A stretch of DNA of 64,000 bases from Collinsella sp. AM34-10 (lineage in GTDB: Bacteria > Actinomycetota > Coriobacteriia > Coriobacteriales > Coriobacteriaceae). Below the pieces are notes generated by a model. The model worked only from the letters and a program-made list of their open reading frames with translations, was not told the DNA's origin and did no database searches. The stretch is taken from positions 52,799 through 116,798 of the forward strand of contig NZ_QSIL01000009.1 in NCBI RefSeq assembly GCF_003469185.1, given 5' to 3'. The position numbers were made by a program, and so were the translations under genes. Every line of letters begins with the position of its first letter. Within the stretch, counting starts at the first letter, position 1. Of the stretch, positions 60,109-64,000 are shown piece by piece.

Positions 60109-60855
60109 CTAAGCGCACGATTCCAATGCCGAGCTAAACAGCTTCACCATCCGAACGCGTGTGCCGGCACCATCCGTGCGACGGGTAACCTCCACATTAT
60201 CGACGAGCATGCGCATAAGCTTGATACCACGTCCGCGTTCCTCGGATGCCACCGGCTCGCTCGCCCCATCGATAGAATAGCCAGCGCCCCGATCAAGCAC
60301 CTCGAGCACAACACGGTCCCCGTAGGCCTGAACCGTCAGGATACAGCCAACACCGCCCGCATGGTCATACGCGTTGCCCAGCGCCTCGCCCGATGCCAAT
60401 GCGACGTCATAGCGCTCATCACGCCTCAGGGGAAGCGATTCGAGTAGCTCGGCAATACGATGACGATAGTATGGAAGGTTCTCGATACCCTGGCGCACCT
60501 CGACACTCTTGCTCCAGCGAGGCAATTCCCCCACCGGAATGGCAGGAATCGACTCCCGAGCGAAGCCCGCAACATGGAGGATGTCGACAAGTCGGGCAAT
60601 CTCCAAAAAGCGAATGACCTCATCGGAGGCGTTAACGAGCGAAAGCAGGCCCTCTCGCCTCATGAGCTCTCTGGCGCGTGTAAGCAAAAACGCCAAACCC
60701 GTCGAGTCGATAAAGCCCACGGCCTGGCAATTGATGACAACGCGGCGCACGCCCCGGTCGATCAAATTATCCAACCGTCGGCGCAGCGCGGGCACCGAGG
60801 CGATGTCGACATCACCCGGTGGCGTCAAAACCGCTATGTCATTCCACTCATTCAT
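60109..60855 (-). CDS. Fused STAS anti-anti-sigma and HATPase anti-sigma protein
   Basis: A 248-residue product. The N-terminal STAS domain (about 1-110) has the phosphorylatable Ser in VGFIDSTGLAFLLTRARE. The C-terminal GHKL kinase domain (about 120-245) has the N box ALASGEALGNAYDHAGG, DRGAGYS and RGRGIKLMRMLVDN. This joins RsbV/SpoIIAA and RsbW/SpoIIAB functions in one chain. It lies 81 bp after the PP2C phosphatase gene, its likely dephosphorylating partner. No sigma factor gene is nearby. The start was chosen at MNEWNDIAVL; GTG 60894 is an alternative. Confidence 0.85.
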   Translation of the reverse strand: MNEWNDIAVLTPPGDVDIASVPALRRRLDNLIDRGVRRVVINCQAVGFIDSTGLAFLLTRARELMRREGLLSLVNASDEVIRFLEIARLVDILHVAGFARESIPAIPVGELPRWSKSVEVRQGIENLPYYRHRIAELLESLPLRRDERYDVALASGEALGNAYDHAGGVGCILTVQAYGDRVVLEVLDRGAGYSIDGASEPVASEERGRGIKLMRMLVDNVEVTRRTDGAGTRVRMVKLFSSALESCA

Positions 60856-60936
60856 ACGACCATGGTTCCCCAAAAGAGCTCGCTCGATGCACACATATCT
60901 ACAACCGCGTAGGTTTCGCCCCTCAAGCGTCGCAGC

Positions 60937-63282
60937 CTATGATCGGCCCCGTAAAAACTCAAGGGACACCAACGCGATATCATCGTCCAGCGCCGACTCG
61001 GTAAAGCGGTCAAGCTCGCTCAAGACCTTACCGCAGATTCCCGATACGCCCTCACCCGAAACAGAGAGCAAAAGATCGCGAAGGCGTTGCTCGCCAAAGA
61101 AAGCACCAGAGCGATCGCGCGCTTCGATCGTTCCGTCGGTATACATAAAGAGCATGTCACCAGGAGCGAACGTAAAGACGCCCGTCTCGTACACCATACT
61201 CTCAAAGGCACCGATCACGCCCGATTGACACCCAAGGAGCTCCACTTCTCCCCCGCAGGTCTCGCCGCCACCAAGCGGCGTCGACGACGGCCGAATGACC
61301 ATAGTGGGAGGATGTCCCGCAGAGCAATAGGTAGCGCGACCCGCCTTAAGATCGATCTTGGCGATAAACGCCGTCACAAACGTCTCGACTCTCGAAAAGC
61401 CCATGAGCATGCTGTTGAGCGAGCGAGCCATGCGGGCAGGCCCCGCACCCTCCCAGGCATAGGCCGTCAGCGCCGTCTTGACGAGCGCCGACATCGACGC
61501 CGCCTCGATTCCCTTGCCGGACACATCTCCCAAAATCATAACGGCGCAATCATCGGGAAGACGAACAAGCGTATAGAAGTCACCGCCGACCAGCGCCGAA
61601 TTCGTTGCCGATAGGTACACCGAATCGGCGGCGATTCCCGGAACGTCACCAAGCGAATTTCTCATGCCGATTTGAAGCGTCTGAGCGATATGACGCTCCT
61701 CGCGCTTTTGAGACTCACCCTCATAGATCAGCTCAAAATCGTGAGCCAAATGCACCATGTAGTCGTATTCAAGGTCGTCGATTGGTTCCTGGCTGCCATC
61801 ACGGAGCAGCAAGGCGCGCGTTGTCGGCCCCTTTGCGACATCAGCGTGAACGATCGCATCGTTGTTTCGCTTGTCATCCGCCTCCGAGCGATAGCGCCCC
61901 GCCTCGATACCGGAGTCGACATACAGTCCCTGACACGGCAGGCCGTGGGCTCTCAGCCATGCACCCATAGGCGTGGATTCATCCACGCGCGTTAGGCGCA
62001 CGTGTTTGAGATCGTCAGCGCTCGTCCCGCCCAGCACCGACGTCTCGAACCCATCGGAAGCTGATCCCAGGCGCGCTGCCGGCGTCGTGACAGAAAAGAA
62101 GAGCGACTCCGGATCGCCCGGCAACGCTACGCGACTGCCGCCCTCAAAATCGATGACATAGGTTTCGAGGCCCGCATCATACTCCACGGGGCAAAAATGA
62201 CAGTTGAGCACGGCGCAAATTTCCGACGATACCGCGCGCGAAGCGACGACGGGATCATCAAGATAGGTAAAAAGCTCATCGCGCAGCACGTTGAGCGAAC
62301 GACCAAGTTCTGCCGTGCGGCGCGAACGTAAGCTCGACGCCATGCCGACCATCTGAATAGACAGGTAATCGCAGATGACCTCGAGCACGTTAAGGTCATA
62401 GGCAAGTGGCGCCTGTGGACGTTTCCAACCGACCTCCAACACGCCGAGCACCTGCGTGCCGTAAAACACGGGAAGACAGATCTCACTGCGATACGGAGGC
62501 ATATCCTGCACGCGCAGCAAGTGTTTGGAACGATTGTCCAAATCAATGAACATACCCGAAGCAACCCGGTCGCCCTCAAGGTCCTGCTGGATCGACAGAC
62601 GACAGGCACGCGACTCACGAAGCACGTAGGTCGGAATGCCCGCGCCGTACGGCATAAATTCGGGAAGGTAGCTATCATGCAGCTCCTTGGAAACACCGCG
62701 GAGCTTAAAACCGCCGCTCTCAGAAAAATAAATCGCAGCTCCAGAGGCATCGAGCGTTCCGACGAGCTGATTCAAAACGGTATCGAGCAAGCTGGGGAGC
62801 TCATTGGAGCCCACGGTACTCATAATGACCGAAAGGGTACCCGAAAGGCGTTTATTCGCCACCCTAAGCTCCGATAGCGCACGTTTGAGCTGACGATCGT
62901 GGGAATACTGCTCTTCGATGCTGTGAAGCGCCACCAGGACGCGCGGCGCGCGGCGTCCAAAGATACGCGGAGGCGTAACGGAACCTGCGCGAACCAAGAC
63001 GGGAATAAAGGACCCGTCGCTCAACTTGAGCATCAGCTCGCTCTCGCAGCCATCGGTCTCAAACGGCAGACGATGTTCGGTCGCGCGCTCAAAGGCAGAC
63101 GAGTACAGAACGTCCTTGACATCACCGTTGATGACGTCAGCGCGCTCCTCGCACATCAGATCGAGCAAACGATTATTCACATGCAGGATGGTTCCGTCGA
63201 GCTCACAAATGATGACAGCATCGCTCGTGATCTCGACCAGTTGGGCAACGTCTGCCCACTCGTTGCGCTCAAGCGTTTCCAT
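60937..63282 (-). CDS. PAS/GAF sensor PP2C-type (SpoIIE/RsbU-like) phosphatase
   Basis: A 781-residue product. A PAS-like domain (about 10-125, VEITSDAVIICELDGTILHV), a GAF-like domain (about 145-320) and a less clear sensory region lead to a C-terminal PPM domain (about 545-780): LVGGDFYTLVRL, MILGDVSGKGIEAASMS, TYCSAGHPPTMVI, MLFMYTDGTIEARDRSG and DDDIALVSLEF hold the metal Asp residues. It dephosphorylates STAS proteins in partner switching. GAGG precedes ATG. It heads a two-gene unit with the STAS-kinase fusion. The input signal is unknown. Confidence 0.88.
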   Translation of the reverse strand: METLERNEWADVAQLVEITSDAVIICELDGTILHVNNRLLDLMCEERADVINGDVKDVLYSSAFERATEHRLPFETDGCESELMLKLSDGSFIPVLVRAGSVTPPRIFGRRAPRVLVALHSIEEQYSHDRQLKRALSELRVANKRLSGTLSVIMSTVGSNELPSLLDTVLNQLVGTLDASGAAIYFSESGGFKLRGVSKELHDSYLPEFMPYGAGIPTYVLRESRACRLSIQQDLEGDRVASGMFIDLDNRSKHLLRVQDMPPYRSEICLPVFYGTQVLGVLEVGWKRPQAPLAYDLNVLEVICDYLSIQMVGMASSLRSRRTAELGRSLNVLRDELFTYLDDPVVASRAVSSEICAVLNCHFCPVEYDAGLETYVIDFEGGSRVALPGDPESLFFSVTTPAARLGSASDGFETSVLGGTSADDLKHVRLTRVDESTPMGAWLRAHGLPCQGLYVDSGIEAGRYRSEADDKRNNDAIVHADVAKGPTTRALLLRDGSQEPIDDLEYDYMVHLAHDFELIYEGESQKREERHIAQTLQIGMRNSLGDVPGIAADSVYLSATNSALVGGDFYTLVRLPDDCAVMILGDVSGKGIEAASMSALVKTALTAYAWEGAGPARMARSLNSMLMGFSRVETFVTAFIAKIDLKAGRATYCSAGHPPTMVIRPSSTPLGGGETCGGEVELLGCQSGVIGAFESMVYETGVFTFAPGDMLFMYTDGTIEARDRSGAFFGEQRLRDLLLSVSGEGVSGICGKVLSELDRFTESALDDDIALVSLEFLRGRS

Positions 63283-63312
63283 CGTGGACCTCACCGTCTA
63301 TCGGTAACAAAA

Positions 63313-63330
63313 AAGCCTCCGAAGAGGCTT
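63313..63330 (-). terminator. Terminator of tRNA-Leu
   Basis: AAGCCTC pairs with GAGGCTT around a 4-nt loop, followed on the minus strand by a long T-run. It lies between tRNA-Leu and the phosphatase gene. Confidence 0.8.
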
Positions 63331-63341
63331 CTCAAATGCGA

Positions 63342-63431
63342 TGGTGTCGGAGGCGGGACTTGAACCCGCATGACCAAAAAGCGGTCACTAGCACCTCAAG
63401 CTAGCGCGTCTGCCAATTCCGCCACTCCGAC
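63342..63431 (-). tRNA. tRNA-Leu (GAG)
   Basis: Starts GTCGGAGTGGCGGAATTGGC. The anticodon arm is CTAGC-TTGAGGT-GCTAG with anticodon GAG. The long variable arm TGACCGCTTTTTGGTCA is typical of class II tRNAs. CCA is encoded. Confidence 0.94.
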
Positions 63432-63488
63432 ATGCTATGTTGTTGATTCGCAGTTCGTTTTGTTGGACCCGCGCGTTCAACGAAGAAG

Positions 63489-63537
63489 ATAATAACCTAT
63501 GATTCGAGAACTGTGCAAGCACTTTTTTCAAAAAAGT
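63489..63537 (-). promoter_or_regulatory. tRNA-Leu promoter with 17-bp palindrome
   Basis: -35 TTGCAC and -10 TATTAT, 18 bp apart. The perfect palindrome ACTTTTTTCAAAAAAGT (63521-63537) lies 2 bp upstream of the -35, exactly as at the Gly-Cys-Gly promoter. Confidence 0.72.
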
Positions 63538-63575
63538 TTACGAATTTGTAAATGTGCAGGTAGATCCGTATGTCC

Positions 63576-63700
63576 GGGCCGGAACGGGGTCAGCTTCCCA
63601 ACGCGTCCTCGGGCATGCGGTACATTTTGATTCGCGCTTCGCGCTACAAAATGTACCGCCCCCTGCGGAATGCGTTGGGAAGCTGACCCCGTTCCGGCCC
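63576..63700. repeat. 125-bp nested palindrome with 29-bp perfect arms
   Basis: Outer arms start GGGCCGGAACGGGGTCAGC and are exact complements over 29 bp (63576-63604 and 63672-63700). Inside, GGTACATTTTG and CAAAATGTACC (63619 and 63647) form a second hairpin, and CGCG repeats a third. No coding potential. Confidence 0.85.
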
Positions 63701-63761
63701 TACGTCCACGTACTCCAGGCACCGTTCTCAAACATGTTCTGGGGGCTGATGCAAATTTGGT

Positions 63762-63816
63762 GGCTCGGCTTTGCCGAGCCCTTATATGGGGAGGCCGGAG
63801 CCAAGGCTCCGGCCTC
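63762..63816 (-). terminator. Two adjacent terminator-like hairpins
   Basis: GGCTCGGC-TTT-GCCGAGCC (63762-63780) and GAGGCCGGAGCC-AA-GGCTCCGGCCTC (63791-63816). They lie downstream of the minus-strand coding end at 63897 and would end its transcript. Confidence 0.6.
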
Positions 63817-63896
63817 ACACAATTCCCTATCAGATTAAGCGAGCGATCAGGGAATCGCACTCCCCCTGCCGAGTTAACGTAGGGCCCGCCCTGGTG

Positions 63897-64000
63897 TTAC
63901 TTTTCAGAACACTCCGCACTGATATCTTCTGTATTGAAGACGTCGATGATGCACCCGTATACCATTGACGTCGACACCATCAGACGCGGTCCGCGCGGTG
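63897..64000 (-). CDS. C-terminal end of a minus-strand protein (runs off the right edge)
   Basis: Thirty-three codons ending TAA read PRGPRLMVSTSMVYGC then IIDVFNTEDISAECSEK. The amino acid mix looks coding, and two terminator-like hairpins follow. The family cannot be named from so little. A plus-strand ATG at 63946 opening MMHPYTIDVDTIRRG is a weaker alternative without an SD. Confidence 0.45.
   Translation of the reverse strand, partial: PRGPRLMVSTSMVYGCIIDVFNTEDISAECSEK

Noticed and set aside
63946..64000. Plus-strand gene start at the right edge
   Set aside because: No SD; the minus strand here reads as a more convincing protein end followed by terminators.

Overview
The window looks like chromosomal DNA of a gut Coriobacteriia bacterium, most likely Collinsella or a close relative. 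This is inferred from the high-GC gene set, a class III (anaerobic) ribonucleotide reductase with its activase, the fructoselysine (frl) operon, the DUF3793/flavodoxin pair, sortase-type surface proteins and strong Shine-Dalgarno (SD) sites. No 16S gene or phylogenetic marker was compared, so the genus is a guess.

Layout. 1-433: start of glutamine-dependent NAD synthetase. 564-4620: an AT-rich, foreign-looking minus-strand cluster (DUF2087 protein, MFS exporter, B12-type radical SAM enzyme interrupted by one in-frame TAG, 36-residue peptide) that looks like a RiPP-type pathway. 4619-9033: surface or secreted proteins of unknown function. 9208-14420: EttA, an SdpR/SdpI pair, a 28-residue membrane peptide with a structured 3' region, TcdA and TatD. 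14420-21200: frl operon (transporter, amidohydrolase, FrlC, FrlB, FrlD) with a GntR regulator. 21351-22917: two HAD phosphatases. 23407-26275: an unusual trio of an unknown protein, a ClpP-like protease and a soluble VirD4-like ATPase. 26417-34782: Pgi, a LexA-box-controlled Y-family polymerase with a YolD partner, a sortase substrate, an HMA protein, DUF3793 and flavodoxin. 34900-38003: amino-acid ABC importer. 38151-44151: Nfo, an oxidoreductase bracketed by two copies of a 79-bp palindromic repeat, a ferredoxin-like aldo/keto reductase, a PanE-like protein and secreted proteins. 44464-49569: MetY with a leader peptide and divergent LysR, RNase HI, an oxidoreductase, acylphosphatase and a Fur-family regulator. 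49584-55136: HAD phosphatase, UreE-like/SlyD pair, M19 dipeptidase, YgjP-like metalloprotease, and FolB/HD/FolE. 55203-58709: NrdG and NrdD with NrdR boxes. 59072-63537: five tRNA genes in two groups plus tRNA-Leu, with a partner-switching module (STAS-kinase fusion and PP2C phosphatase) between them.

The intergenic DNA is rich in long palindromes: a 30-bp inverted-repeat element, two copies of a 79-bp repeat, an inverted duplication of the nrdD 3' end, and three nested hairpins. Two tRNA promoters carry the same perfect 17-bp palindrome just upstream of the -35 box, and a third has a related one.

The strongest leads for something undescribed are the radical-SAM peptide cluster (564-4620), the ClpP/VirD4-like trio (23407-26275), the metY leader, and the shared tRNA-promoter palindrome. 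All functional statements come from reading motifs by eye; no database search was run.
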